A stretch of 64,000 nucleotides of DNA from Burkholderia puraquae (GTDB lineage Bacteria > Pseudomonadota > Gammaproteobacteria > Burkholderiales > Burkholderiaceae): NCBI RefSeq assembly GCF_002099195.1, contig NZ_NBYX01000023.1, positions 1 through 64,000 on the forward strand, written 5' to 3'. Made by a program: the position numbers and the translations under genes. Below the pieces are notes generated by a model. It was not told the origin of the DNA and searched no databases. It was given only the letters and a program-made list of their open reading frames with translations. How positions within the stretch are numbered: the stretch's first letter is position 1; each line of letters opens with the position of its first letter. Below, one piece after another: positions 16,452 through 24,787 of the stretch.

Positions 16452-18173
16452 ATGGCAAAACAGACGATGGCGGAATACCTGGCGAAGACGCTGGCGGCAG
16501 CGGGCGTCGAGCGCATCTGGGGCGTGACGGGCGACAGCCTGAACGGCCTGTCGTTCAGCCTGAGCCAGATCGGCTCGATTCGCTGGATGCATACGCGCCA
16601 CGAGGAAAGCGCGGCGTTCGCGGCCGGCGCGGACGCCGCGTCGACCGGGCGGCTCGCGGTGTGCGCGGGCAGTTGCGGCCCCGGCAACCTGCACCTGATC
16701 AACGGACTGTACGACTGCCACCGCAATCACCAGCCGGTGCTCGCGATCGCTGCGCACATTCCGTCGACCGAGATCGGGCTCGGCTACTTCCAGGAAACCC
16801 ATCCGCAGGAACTGTTCCGCGAATGCAGTCACTTTGCGGAGCTCGTGACGAACGCGTCGCAGTTCCCGCGTGTACTCGCGCGCGCGATGCGTACCGCGAT
16901 CGACGAGCGCGGCGTCGCGGTGATCGTGCTGCCGGGCGACATCGCGCTCGGCGACGGCCCGGAAGAGCTGCCGGCGTGGAGCGAATCGGCGCCGCCGTCG
17001 ATCCTGCCGGCCGATGCCGATCTCGACCGGCTCGCGGCGCTGCTCAACGCGTCCGATGCGGTCACGCTGCTGTGCGGCAGCGGCACGCAGGGCGCGCACG
17101 ACGAGGTGGTCGCGCTGGCCGATACGCTCGGCGCGCCGGTCGTGCATGCGCTGCGCGGCAAGCAGTTCGTCGAATGGGACAACCCGTTCGACGTCGGGAT
17201 GACGGGGCTGATCGGCTTCAGCTCGGGCTATCACGCGATGGAATCGTGCGACACGCTGCTGATGCTCGGCACGGATTTCCCGTACCGGCCGTTCTATCCG
17301 TCGAACGCGAAGGTCGCGCAGATCGACTGGAAGGGCTCGCAGCTCGGCCATCGCGCGCCGCTCGCGCTCGGCCTCGTCGGCACCGTGAAGGAAACGATCG
17401 CGGCGCTGCTGCCGCGCTTGACGCGCAAAACGCAGCGGCGCTTTCTCGAGAATGCGCTGAAGCACTATGCGGCCGCGCGCAAGGGGCTCGACGATCTCGC
17501 GGTGGCCGAGCCGCCGGGCCGCGCGATCCATCCGCAATACCTGACGAAGATCGTCGACGAAGTCGCGGCGGAAGACGCGATCTTCACCGCGGACGTCGGC
17601 ACGCCGACGCTGTGGGCCGCGCGCTACCTGACCATGAACGGCAAGCGGCAACTACACGGCTCGTTCAATCATGGGTCGATGGCGAACGCGATGCCGCAGG
17701 CGCTCGGCGCACAGGGCGCGCACCCGGGGCGGCAGGTGGTGTCGCTGTCCGGCGACGGCGGGCTGTCGATGCTGCTCGGCGATCTGCTCACCGCACGCCA
17801 GCTCAAGCTGCCGATCAAGATCGTCGTGTACAACAACAGCCTGCTCGGCTTCGTGTCGATGGAGCTGAAGGCGGCCGGCTATCTCGACACGAATGTCGAC
17901 CTGAGCCCGACCGATTTCGCGGCGATCGCGAAGGGCGCGGGCATCTTCAGCGTGCGCGTCGAGCATTCGGAGAACGTCGAGGAAGCGCTGCGCATGGCGT
18001 TCGCGCATGACGGGCCGGCGGTCGTCGACGTCGTCACGTCGAAGTATGAGCTTGCGATGCCGCCGAAGATCGAACTCGCGCATGCGAAGGGCTTCAGCCT
18101 GTTCATGCTGCGCGCGATCCTCAGCGGGCGCGGCGACGAGATCGTCGAGCTGGCGAGAACCAACCTGCGGTGA
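16452..18173 (+). CDS. poxB: Pyruvate dehydrogenase (quinone)/pyruvate oxidase-type ThDP enzyme
   Basis: 573 aa with the three ThDP-enzyme domains: Pyr domain with the catalytic Glu (WMHTRHEESAAFAAGADAAST), central FAD/nucleotide domain, and PP domain with the ThDP motif (SLSGDGGLSMLLGDLLTARQ.. KIVVYNNS). The C-terminus (AKGFSLFMLRAILSGRGDEIVELARTNLR) resembles the membrane-binding tail of PoxB. It oxidatively decarboxylates pyruvate to acetate and CO2, passing electrons to ubiquinone at the inner membrane, commonly in stationary phase. It is preceded by a GAGGA site. Monocistronic or followed by the GNAT gene. Confidence 0.9.
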   Translation: MAKQTMAEYLAKTLAAAGVERIWGVTGDSLNGLSFSLSQIGSIRWMHTRHEESAAFAAGADAASTGRLAVCAGSCGPGNLHLINGLYDCHRNHQPVLAIAAHIPSTEIGLGYFQETHPQELFRECSHFAELVTNASQFPRVLARAMRTAIDERGVAVIVLPGDIALGDGPEELPAWSESAPPSILPADADLDRLAALLNASDAVTLLCGSGTQGAHDEVVALADTLGAPVVHALRGKQFVEWDNPFDVGMTGLIGFSSGYHAMESCDTLLMLGTDFPYRPFYPSNAKVAQIDWKGSQLGHRAPLALGLVGTVKETIAALLPRLTRKTQRRFLENALKHYAAARKGLDDLAVAEPPGRAIHPQYLTKIVDEVAAEDAIFTADVGTPTLWAARYLTMNGKRQLHGSFNHGSMANAMPQALGAQGAHPGRQVVSLSGDGGLSMLLGDLLTARQLKLPIKIVVYNNSLLGFVSMELKAAGYLDTNVDLSPTDFAAIAKGAGIFSVRVEHSENVEEALRMAFAHDGPAVVDVVTSKYELAMPPKIELAHAKGFSLFMLRAILSGRGDEIVELARTNLR

Positions 18174-18276
18174 GGCGGCGCCGCGCGCGAGGCTTCGGGC
18201 AGCGCGCGGTGTCCCGCGTCGACGAACGCGTCGGGCCGCGTTCGTCGCCGCAGCACGAATTGAACAACACGAAAAC

Positions 18277-18717
18277 ATGGCAATCGAAATTCGCGCCTAC
18301 GAGGCCTCCGACCTGCACACGCTGTCGGCCATCTGGTTCGACGCGTCGCTGCTCGCGCATCCGTTTCTCGGCGAGGCGCGGCTGCGCGAGCAGCGCACGT
18401 TGGTCGAAACGGTCTATCTGCGCGACGCGGAAACCTGGGTCGCATGCCGGGCAGGCGAGCCGGTCGGCTTCATCGGCCTGCTCGACGCGTCGATCGGCGG
18501 ATTGTTCGTCGCGCCGGCGATGCACGGCCACGGGATCGGCTGCGCGCTGGTCGAGCATGCGCTCGCGCTCAAGGGCACGCTCGATCTCGAGGTGTACGCC
18601 GACAATCGCGATGCCCATGCGTTCTATGCGCGGCTCGGCTTCGCGGAAGTATCGCGGCGCGACGAGGACGATGAGGGCTTGCCGTTCGCGAACATCCTGA
18701 TGCGCGCCACGCGCTGA
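18277..18717 (+). CDS. GNAT-family N-acetyltransferase
   Basis: 146 aa. The acetyl-CoA loop is present as GGLFVAPAMHGHGIGCALVEHAL, followed by LDLEVYADNRDAHAFYARLGF, the usual C-terminal strand-helix. The start at 18277 gives MAIEIRAYEASDL, a standard GNAT opening. The gene follows poxB by about 100 bp and may be co-transcribed. The substrate is unknown. Confidence 0.85.
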   Translation: MAIEIRAYEASDLHTLSAIWFDASLLAHPFLGEARLREQRTLVETVYLRDAETWVACRAGEPVGFIGLLDASIGGLFVAPAMHGHGIGCALVEHALALKGTLDLEVYADNRDAHAFYARLGFAEVSRRDEDDEGLPFANILMRATR

Positions 18718-18802
18718 GCGGGCGGGCTGGCAGGATCCGCGTGCCGCGCGGCGCGGCATCGGCCGCGATGATGTTGCGGAGCGCTTGTGCTGGCGCGTGC
18801 GC

Positions 18803-18955
18803 TCAGGCCGGCGCCGCTTCGCGCCCGGCCGCCACCCACTCGCGCACGGTCTCGACGAACTGCCGCAGCGCCGCCGGCGGATACCGGTTCGCCGGATTCG
18901 ACAGCCGATCTGGCACGAATTGATCAGCGGAATCAGGGACAATCTTCACGTCGCC
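18803..18955 (-). pseudogene. C-terminal remnant of a LysR-type regulator
   Basis: The minus frame reads ..VPDRLSNPANRYPPAALRQFVETVREW.. before a TGA at 18803-18805. This resembles the end of the LysR effector domain, in which a P-NRY motif is followed by an amphipathic helix (xALRxFVxxVxxW). Upstream, the frame is closed by a TAA at 18956-18958 and no HTH is present. I read it as a deletion remnant. The match is short, so chance resemblance is possible. Confidence 0.5.
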
Positions 18956-18977
18956 TTAAGTTTGCGTTTCCTAGAAT
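18955..18977 (+). promoter_or_regulatory. CTTAAG-box promoter ahead of the methyltransferase leader ORF
   Basis: CTTAAG (18955-18960) lies just after a poor -35, followed by GTTTCC and a good -10 TAGAAT (18972-18977). CTTAAG-type direct repeats next to the -35 are the hallmark of PmrA/ColR-like response-regulator sites in proteobacteria. Only one half-site is perfect here. Confidence 0.4.
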
Positions 18978-19030
18978 CGATTTGAACGTCGCTCTTCCTG
19001 CGACGGACCGATTCGTCCAGGAGGATGCGC

Positions 19031-19120
19031 ATGCCAAACCCCCGTGTCGCTGTAGCCCTGTTTCACGAACGCGTCGGCACGTCGCCGCTGACGGCGCAAC
19101 TGCTCAAGGGCTGCCCATGA
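19031..19120 (+). CDS. 29-codon upstream ORF (leader peptide) coupled to the methyltransferase
   Basis: The ORF MPNPRVAVALFHERVGTSPL.. ends in LLKGCP. A perfect AGGAGG (19019-19024) sits 6 nt before its ATG. Its TGA overlaps the ATG of the methyltransferase as ATGA. The methyltransferase has no ribosome site of its own as good as this one, so translation of the short ORF probably delivers ribosomes to it. No known leader family recognised. Confidence 0.6.
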   Translation: MPNPRVAVALFHERVGTSPLTAQLLKGCP

Positions 19121-19707
19121 TGTGGCCGAACGCGTGGCGTGTCTCGGCACTGTTCGTGCGCGAGTGGGTCGGCCGTCCGGCCGCGGTGGGTGCGTTGTGC
19201 CCGAGTTCGCGGCAGCTGGCGCGCGAGATGGCCGACGCGGTGCCGGACGGCGACGGCCTGGTCGTCGAGCTCGGCGGCGGCACCGGCGCGATTACCGCGG
19301 CGTTGCTCGAACGCGGCGTCGCGCCAAGGCGGCTCGTCGTGGTCGAGCGTTCGCCTGCGTTCGTGCAGCATCTGCGGCGACGCTTTCCGGGCATCTCGAT
19401 CGTGTCGGGCGACGCGCGGCAACTCGAGCGGCTGCTGCCGCCCGAGGCGCGCGTCGACGCGATCGTGTCGTGCCTGCCGCTGCGCACGCTGCCGCGCCAG
19501 GACGTGACGGCCATCGTCGCCCAGTGCCATCGCGTGCTGTCGGCCGACGGCGTGATGATCCAGTTCACGTACGACCTGCGGCCGCCCGGCCGTCATCCGC
19601 TGGGCGATTCGGCATTTGTTGCCTGCGCCAGCCGGATCGTGTGGGCAAATATTCCGCCTGCGCGCATCGTGACCGTGCGCAGCAGCACTGCCGAACACGC
19701 GAAATGA
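19117..19707 (+). CDS. SAM-dependent methyltransferase (phospholipid N-methyltransferase / rRNA adenine dimethylase-like)
   Basis: 196 aa. SAM-binding motif I is LVVELGGGTGAITAALLERG, followed by an acidic residue in LVVVERSPAFV and motif IV VDAIVSCLPLRTLP. This pattern and size fit the short phospholipid N-methyltransferases (COG3963). It begins at 19117 or 19120 (ATGATG); the first overlaps the 29-codon leader ORF. There is no membrane segment. The substrate is inferred from family resemblance: phosphatidylethanolamine is possible, another small amine not excluded. Confidence 0.7.
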   Translation: MMWPNAWRVSALFVREWVGRPAAVGALCPSSRQLAREMADAVPDGDGLVVELGGGTGAITAALLERGVAPRRLVVVERSPAFVQHLRRRFPGISIVSGDARQLERLLPPEARVDAIVSCLPLRTLPRQDVTAIVAQCHRVLSADGVMIQFTYDLRPPGRHPLGDSAFVACASRIVWANIPPARIVTVRSSTAEHAK

Positions 19708-19783
19708 CACCGCTGCGTGCGAGGCGCCCGGCCATGGCGCCTCGCCATTTCCTTTCATAATTCCTTCCACGCCTTCCAATTAC

Positions 19784-19817
19784 CATTCACATTGCCGTCA
19801 CATCAGGTTCCTACCAT
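19784..19817 (+). promoter_or_regulatory. Candidate Pho box and -10 of the alkaline phosphatase operon
   Basis: CATTCAC (19784-19790), a 4-bp spacer and CCGTCAC (19795-19801) reproduce the PhoB two-repeat, 11-bp-period architecture (consensus CTGTCAT-N4-CTGTCAT). A further CTTTCAT lies at 19752-19758. TACCAT at 19812-19817, ten bases downstream, fits a PhoB-dependent -10. PhoB control under phosphate limitation is the expected regulation of phoA-type genes. Confidence 0.65.
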
Positions 19818-19861
19818 CGCCTTTCATTTCGAAAGCATCAATGGCGGGGGGAACCGGCAAC

Positions 19862-21298
19862 ATGAATCGAATCAAACTGGCGGCGCTGCTGTGTGCCGGC
19901 GCCTTTGCACTGGCCGGATGCGGCAGCGACGACGGCCCGACCAGCACGGCGCCCGGCCCTGCGAAGCCGCTGGCTGCGCGCAACGTGATCTTTTTCCTCG
20001 GCGACGGCATGGGGATGACGACGCTGACGGCCGCGCGCATCTTTGCGGTCGGTGAAGACGGCGCGCTGACGATCGACACGCTGCCCGAATCCGCGTTCGT
20101 GAAGACCTATTCCAACGATGCGCAGGTGACGGACAGCGCGCCGTCGATGTCGGCGTACATGACCGGCGTCAAGACCAACAACGAAGTGATCTCGATGTCG
20201 CCCGACACGAAGGCGATCGAGCCGACCGCCGGCCTCACCGGCAACTGCGGCGCGAACAACGGCAAGTCGGCAACGACGCTGCTCGAGATCGCGAAGGCGC
20301 AGGGGCTGGCCACCGGTGTCGTGACGACCACGCGGGTCACGCACGCCACGCCCGCCGCGACCTATGCGCACGTGTGCCATCGCGACGCCGAGAACGACAT
20401 CGCGGCGCAGCTCGTGCCGGGCGGCGCCGGCTACAACGGCGCGCTGGGCGACGGCGTCGACGTCGTGCTCGGCGGCGGCACGCAATTCTTCGTGCCGAAG
20501 GACGGCGGCGGCAAGCGCACCGACGGGCGCAACCTGGTCAACGAGCTGAAGGCGAAGGGCTATGCGTTCGCGCAGAACCGCGACGACCTGCTGGCCGCCG
20601 ATGCGACGAAGGGCGGCAAGCTGGTCGGCCTGTTCTCGTCGAGCCACATGAGCTACGACCTCGATCGCGGCGCGACGAAGGAGCCGAGCCTCACCGACAT
20701 GGCGACGCGCGCGCTCGACGTGCTGCAGAAGAACCCGAACGGCTATTTCCTGATGGTCGAAGGCGGCCGGATCGACCACGCGCTGCACGACACCAATGCG
20801 AAGCGTGCGCTGCAGGACACGGTCGCGTTCGACAACGCGATCAAGGCGACGATCGACAAGGTGCGCAAGACCGATCCCGACCTGAAGAACACGCTGATCG
20901 TCGTCACGGCCGATCACGATCACACGCTGGTGCTGAACGGCTATGCGGCGCGCACCGGCAAGACCGAGGCGGGCAAGCCCGGCGTGCTGGGTGTGCTGCG
21001 CAGCTACCAGACGGGCGCGATCGCGAAGGACGCGGACGGCGCGCCGTACACGATCATCGGCTTCGGCAACGGCGAGAACCGCGTGCAGGGCAGCCGCGCG
21101 GGCACGGCACTCACCGACGCGGTAACGGGCGCCGACGACTATCGCCAGGAGGCGGTCGTGCGCATGGACAAGGGCAGCGAGACGCACGGCGGCACCGATG
21201 TGTTCCTCGGTGCGATCGGCCGCGGCGCGGATGCGTTCCACGGCGTGATCGAGAACAGCAAGGTCTTCGAGCTGGTGCGCAACGCGGTGCAGCTGTGA
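19862..21298 (+). CDS. phoA: PhoA-type alkaline phosphatase, lipoprotein form
   Basis: 478 aa. The signal peptide ends with the lipobox LAGC, so the protein is probably anchored to the outer membrane. Metal-site motifs are NVIFFLGDGMGMTTLTAAR, the catalytic serine in TDSAPSMSAYMTG, ATPAATYAHVCHRDAENDIA, MVEGGRIDHALHDTNAKRAL and VVTADHDHT, and GSETHGGTDV near the C-terminus. It hydrolyses phosphomonoesters outside the cytoplasm to release phosphate. I start at 19862 because this gives a proper lipoprotein signal. It is the first gene of a Pho-box operon with a second paralogue 33 bp downstream. Confidence 0.93.
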   Translation: MNRIKLAALLCAGAFALAGCGSDDGPTSTAPGPAKPLAARNVIFFLGDGMGMTTLTAARIFAVGEDGALTIDTLPESAFVKTYSNDAQVTDSAPSMSAYMTGVKTNNEVISMSPDTKAIEPTAGLTGNCGANNGKSATTLLEIAKAQGLATGVVTTTRVTHATPAATYAHVCHRDAENDIAAQLVPGGAGYNGALGDGVDVVLGGGTQFFVPKDGGGKRTDGRNLVNELKAKGYAFAQNRDDLLAADATKGGKLVGLFSSSHMSYDLDRGATKEPSLTDMATRALDVLQKNPNGYFLMVEGGRIDHALHDTNAKRALQDTVAFDNAIKATIDKVRKTDPDLKNTLIVVTADHDHTLVLNGYAARTGKTEAGKPGVLGVLRSYQTGAIAKDADGAPYTIIGFGNGENRVQGSRAGTALTDAVTGADDYRQEAVVRMDKGSETHGGTDVFLGAIGRGADAFHGVIENSKVFELVRNAVQL

Positions 21299-21330
21299 GC
21301 GCCGACCATACGGGTACAGGGGAATACAGG

Positions 21331-22722
21331 ATGTCGACCATCAAGTGCATCGCGGCGGCGCTGGCCGTCGCGGGTTTCGCATGCGGCGCGGCGCAGGCTG
21401 CCGGCCAGGCGAAGAACGTGATTTTCTTTCTCGGCGACGGCATGGGGCCGACGACCGTGACGGCGAGCCGGATCTACAAGGTCGGCGAGTCGGGACAACT
21501 GACGATGGAGAAGCTGGCCCGCACCGCGCGCGTCAAGACCTTCTCGAACGACGCGCAGACGACCGACAGCGCGCCGTCGATGGCCGCGTACATGACCGGC
21601 GTGAAGATGAACAACGAAGTGCTGTCGATGTCGTCCGACACGCGCGCGGTCGCGCCGGGCAACGATGCGAACGGCAACAAGACCGTCAACAACTGCGCGC
21701 CGGGCAACGGCCAGCCGGTCGCGACGCTGCTGGAGCTGGCGAAGGCGCGCGGCAAGGCGGTCGGCGCGATCACGACGACCGAGCTCACGCACGCGACGCC
21801 TGCCGCGACCTATTCGCACATCTGCCATCGCGACGCGCAGTACGACATCGCCGCGCAGGCCGCACCGGGCGGCGCAGGCTACAACGCGGCGCTCGGCGAC
21901 GGCGTCGATGTGCTGATGGGCGGCGGCCGCAACCACTGGACGCCGTTCGATCCGGTGGCGAACAAGCGCGGGCGCGCGGACGGGCGCAACCTGCTCAACG
22001 AGATGAAGGCGAAGGGCTATACGGTCGTGGCGTCGAAGGATCAGCTCGCCCAGGCCGGCAACGGCAAGCTGATCGGCCTGTTCAGTTCGACGAGCCATCT
22101 CGAGTACGAGCTGGATCGCGTGGCGGGCAAGGGCGAAGGGCCGTCGCAGCCGAGCCTCGCCGAGATGACGTCGAAGGCGATCGACGTGCTGTCGAAGAAT
22201 TCGAACGGCTATTTCCTGATGGTCGAGGGCGGCCGGATCGATCACGCGCTGCACGGTACCAACGCGAAGCGCGCGCTGGAGGACACGGCAGCGTTCGACG
22301 AAGCGATCCGCACCGCGCTGTCCAAGGTCGACCTGTCGAACACGCTGATCGTCGTGACGGCCGACCACGACCACACGATGACGATCAACGGCTATTCGAA
22401 GCGCGGCAACCCGATTCTCGACATCAGCCGCAACTACCGCGATGGCCAGCCGAGCAAGGACGCCGACGGCAATACCTACACCACGCTGGTATTCGGCAAC
22501 GGCGCGAACCGGCCGAACGTGCGCGCGTCGGTCGATTCGGCCACGGCGACGAACGACGCGTATCTGCAGGAAGTCGGCGTACGGATGGGCAGCGCGGGCT
22601 CGGAGACGCACGGCGGCGGCGACGTGATGCTGTTCGCCGACGGCGCGGATGCGAAGGCGTTCAAGGGCACGATCGACAACACGAAAGTGTTCGGTCTCGT
22701 GCGCTCGGCGTTCGGTTTCTGA
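21331..22722 (+). CDS. PhoA-type alkaline phosphatase, periplasmic
   Basis: 463 aa, clearly paralogous to the preceding gene with the same motifs in order (NVIFFLGDGMGPTTVTASR, TDSAPSMAAYMTG, MVEGGRIDHALHGTNAKRAL, VVTADHDHT, GSETHGGGDV). It has a cleavable signal peptide (ACGAAQA/AGQ) instead of a lipobox, so it is soluble in the periplasm or secreted. The tandem arrangement indicates duplication followed by a change of location. Start at 21331 after a weak AGGGGAA site. Confidence 0.92.
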   Translation: MSTIKCIAAALAVAGFACGAAQAAGQAKNVIFFLGDGMGPTTVTASRIYKVGESGQLTMEKLARTARVKTFSNDAQTTDSAPSMAAYMTGVKMNNEVLSMSSDTRAVAPGNDANGNKTVNNCAPGNGQPVATLLELAKARGKAVGAITTTELTHATPAATYSHICHRDAQYDIAAQAAPGGAGYNAALGDGVDVLMGGGRNHWTPFDPVANKRGRADGRNLLNEMKAKGYTVVASKDQLAQAGNGKLIGLFSSTSHLEYELDRVAGKGEGPSQPSLAEMTSKAIDVLSKNSNGYFLMVEGGRIDHALHGTNAKRALEDTAAFDEAIRTALSKVDLSNTLIVVTADHDHTMTINGYSKRGNPILDISRNYRDGQPSKDADGNTYTTLVFGNGANRPNVRASVDSATATNDAYLQEVGVRMGSAGSETHGGGDVMLFADGADAKAFKGTIDNTKVFGLVRSAFGF

Positions 22723-22755
22723 ATCCGTTGATTTCATGACGAACGGGAACGCCCG

Positions 22756-23526
22756 ATGAAACGCCAGCTTCTCTGTGCGCTCGCTTGCGGGTGGGTTGCG
22801 CTGCCGGCCCTTGCTGCGGCCGATCTCGACGCCGTGCTGCTGCACGAGAGCCGCACGGTGACGGCCGATGGCGTGACGCGCACGACGATGTATCGCGAAC
22901 GGATGGTGCGGCGCGACGGGCACGTGTGGGTCGAACGCGTGCTGCCCGTCGCGGCGGCAGGCGGTCACGGCGACGATCACGACCATGACCACGACGCGGG
23001 CGGTGTGCGCGAGGCCTCGCCGCGCGCCGGCGTGCAGCCGGCCGCCGCGCACGCGGGCCACAAGCATTTCAATTTCCAGGCAGCCGCGCGGCACGTGACG
23101 TACGACGGCAAGACGGCGCGTATCGAGTACGTGGACGCGGCGAACCGGACGGTCGTCAGTGTGCCGCCGGCCGAATACGAAACCACGGGCTTCGACGGCT
23201 CGTGGGACAACGCGTACTACGTCACGCCGCCGTCGCAGTTGAAGCGGCTCGCGGTCGCGAAGCGCGGCGACGCGCCCGGCACCCGCCGGTACGAGCAGGC
23301 AGTCGACACGCCCGGCGCGCGCGGCGTGAACCGGATCCTGTGGAGCGAGAAGCTGCAGGCGCCGCTGTCGGTCGAATACCGGAGTGCCGACGGCCGCGTC
23401 GTGCGCAAGCTGACGCTGACACCGGCGCCGGCGCCGGCGCCGGCGCCGGCCGCGCGGCGCGAGACGTTGCCGTGGCAGACGCTCGCCAGCTATACGCGCA
23501 AGGAATACGCGGATTATCTCGACTGA
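22756..23526 (+). CDS. His/Asp-rich periplasmic protein linked to alkaline phosphatases
   Basis: 256 aa with a signal peptide (WVALPALA/AAD). A metal-ligand cluster HGDDHDHDHD lies at about residues 74-83 and a second HAGHKHF at about 104-110. Near the C-terminus is a (AP)5 stretch before a conserved-looking TLPWQTLASYTRKEYADYLD end. I do not recognise a named family. Alkaline phosphatases need Zn and Mg, so a metal-delivery or activation role is a reasonable inference from context, but a structural or regulatory role is equally open. It is 33 bp downstream of the second phosphatase. Confidence 0.75.
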   Translation: MKRQLLCALACGWVALPALAAADLDAVLLHESRTVTADGVTRTTMYRERMVRRDGHVWVERVLPVAAAGGHGDDHDHDHDAGGVREASPRAGVQPAAAHAGHKHFNFQAAARHVTYDGKTARIEYVDAANRTVVSVPPAEYETTGFDGSWDNAYYVTPPSQLKRLAVAKRGDAPGTRRYEQAVDTPGARGVNRILWSEKLQAPLSVEYRSADGRVVRKLTLTPAPAPAPAPAARRETLPWQTLASYTRKEYADYLD

Positions 23527-23590
23527 TCGGCGATTTCGACCGTTTGTACGCGGGGCTTGCGGTCAGGCTGGCCGGTATCGCTGTGCGATA

Positions 23591-23614
23591 CGGCCGGGCC
23601 CTGGCCGGTTTTTT
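23591..23614 (+). terminator. Terminator of the alkaline phosphatase operon
   Basis: CGGCC-7-GGCCG stem followed by GTTTTTT, 65 bp past the last gene of the operon and before the convergent acyltransferase gene. The stem is short and may extend with neighbouring GC-rich bases. Confidence 0.6.
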
Positions 23615-23647
23615 CGCGGCTCCCCTGCAGCGATTGCCGATGACGCG

Positions 23648-24787
23648 CTAGAAGCGCGCGCCGTCCGGCACGCGCGCTGAAGGCCGCGACGCGATCCGCT
23701 TGATGAAGCGGTCGAGCGGTGTTGCATAGCCGCGCGCGATCACCGCGCTCAGTGCTGCCGACAACGCCAGATACGCAATCAGCAACAGCAACTTCGTGTC
23801 GCCATGCGTGGCCGACGGTGGCCAGAACGTGCGCAGCCCGCCGAGCACGATCAGGTGGAACAGGTACAGCTCGTAGCTGAGCTTGCCGGCCCGGTGCAAC
23901 GGCGCGAGCAGGTGGCCATGGGCGCGCACGCCATTGACGTGTGCGCCCATCAGCAGCACGGCGGTGCCGAGCGCCATCGCGGATACGCCGATCACATGGC
24001 TTTCCGCGATCGGCCAGGCCAGATAGAGCGCGGCCATCGCTGCCGCGACGGGCCACTGCACGAACGGTACGGCCAACCGCTGCCAGTTCATGCGTTCGGC
24101 CAGCAACGCGGTGCAGCAGCCGATCGCGATCCCGTCGAACGACGCGAAGTATGCATAGAGGAACCCGCCTTCGTCGCCGGCGTGCGTGAAGCGGTACACG
24201 GGCCCGATCGCGGCGATGACCACCCAGAACGCGACCAGCCGCGCATCGCGGCGCAGCGCGATGCACAGCAGCGGAAACGACAGGTAGAACACCTCTTCGA
24301 CCGACAGCGACCACAGCACGCCGAGCGCGTAGTTGACCCACCCGCAGGCGCCGATCAGCACGTTCATCCAGAACGTCAGCGATGCGAGATTCACGAGCCA
24401 GAACGACACGGCGATGCCTTGCGGCGCATGGTTCTGGAAGATCGGCACGTCGGCCGCCGCGAGGCCGTTGACGAGCGCGAGCAGCAGGAGCAGGCACGGG
24501 ACGATGCGCGCGACGCGCGACACGTAGAACGCGCGCACGTCGACCGCGCCGAGGCTGCCCCAGCGGCGCCGCGCATTCGACGTGATCAGGTAGCCGGAGA
24601 TCACGAAGAACATCGTCACGCCGTAGTTGCCGTTGCGCGCCACTGCATGCACCGCGTCCCAGCCGAATACGTGCGCGAGCGACGTGTCGCGCAGCGAGTA
24701 GGGGATGTTGAAGTGATGCAGCAGGACGAGCACGATCGACACGCCGCGCAGCAGGTCGATCCGCGCGTTGCGCGGGCCGGTGCTCAT
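23648..24787 (-). CDS. Acyltransferase 3 family membrane protein (OafA-like)
   Basis: 379 aa. Begins with RIDLLRGVSIVLVLLHHF carrying the catalytic-type histidine, then GNYGVTMFFVISGYLITSNA, FYVSRVARIVPCLLLL and, centrally, WSLSVEEVFYLSFPLL; about ten membrane segments. The family O-acylates cell-surface polysaccharide, peptidoglycan or lipids. The ATG overlaps the stop of the beta-lactamase gene (ATGA), so both proteins come from one message. Its substrate cannot be read; an envelope modification acting with the beta-lactamase is a context inference. Confidence 0.87.
   Translation of the reverse strand: MSTGPRNARIDLLRGVSIVLVLLHHFNIPYSLRDTSLAHVFGWDAVHAVARNGNYGVTMFFVISGYLITSNARRRWGSLGAVDVRAFYVSRVARIVPCLLLLLALVNGLAAADVPIFQNHAPQGIAVSFWLVNLASLTFWMNVLIGACGWVNYALGVLWSLSVEEVFYLSFPLLCIALRRDARLVAFWVVIAAIGPVYRFTHAGDEGGFLYAYFASFDGIAIGCCTALLAERMNWQRLAVPFVQWPVAAAMAALYLAWPIAESHVIGVSAMALGTAVLLMGAHVNGVRAHGHLLAPLHRAGKLSYELYLFHLIVLGGLRTFWPPSATHGDTKLLLLIAYLALSAALSAVIARGYATPLDRFIKRIASRPSARVPDGARF

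Noticed and set aside
22977..23046. HGDDHDHDHD as a possible affinity-tag artefact or zinc-uptake ZnuA loop
   Set aside because: The host protein lacks the ZnuA fold blocks and the gene has native codon bias; kept as an unknown His-rich protein.
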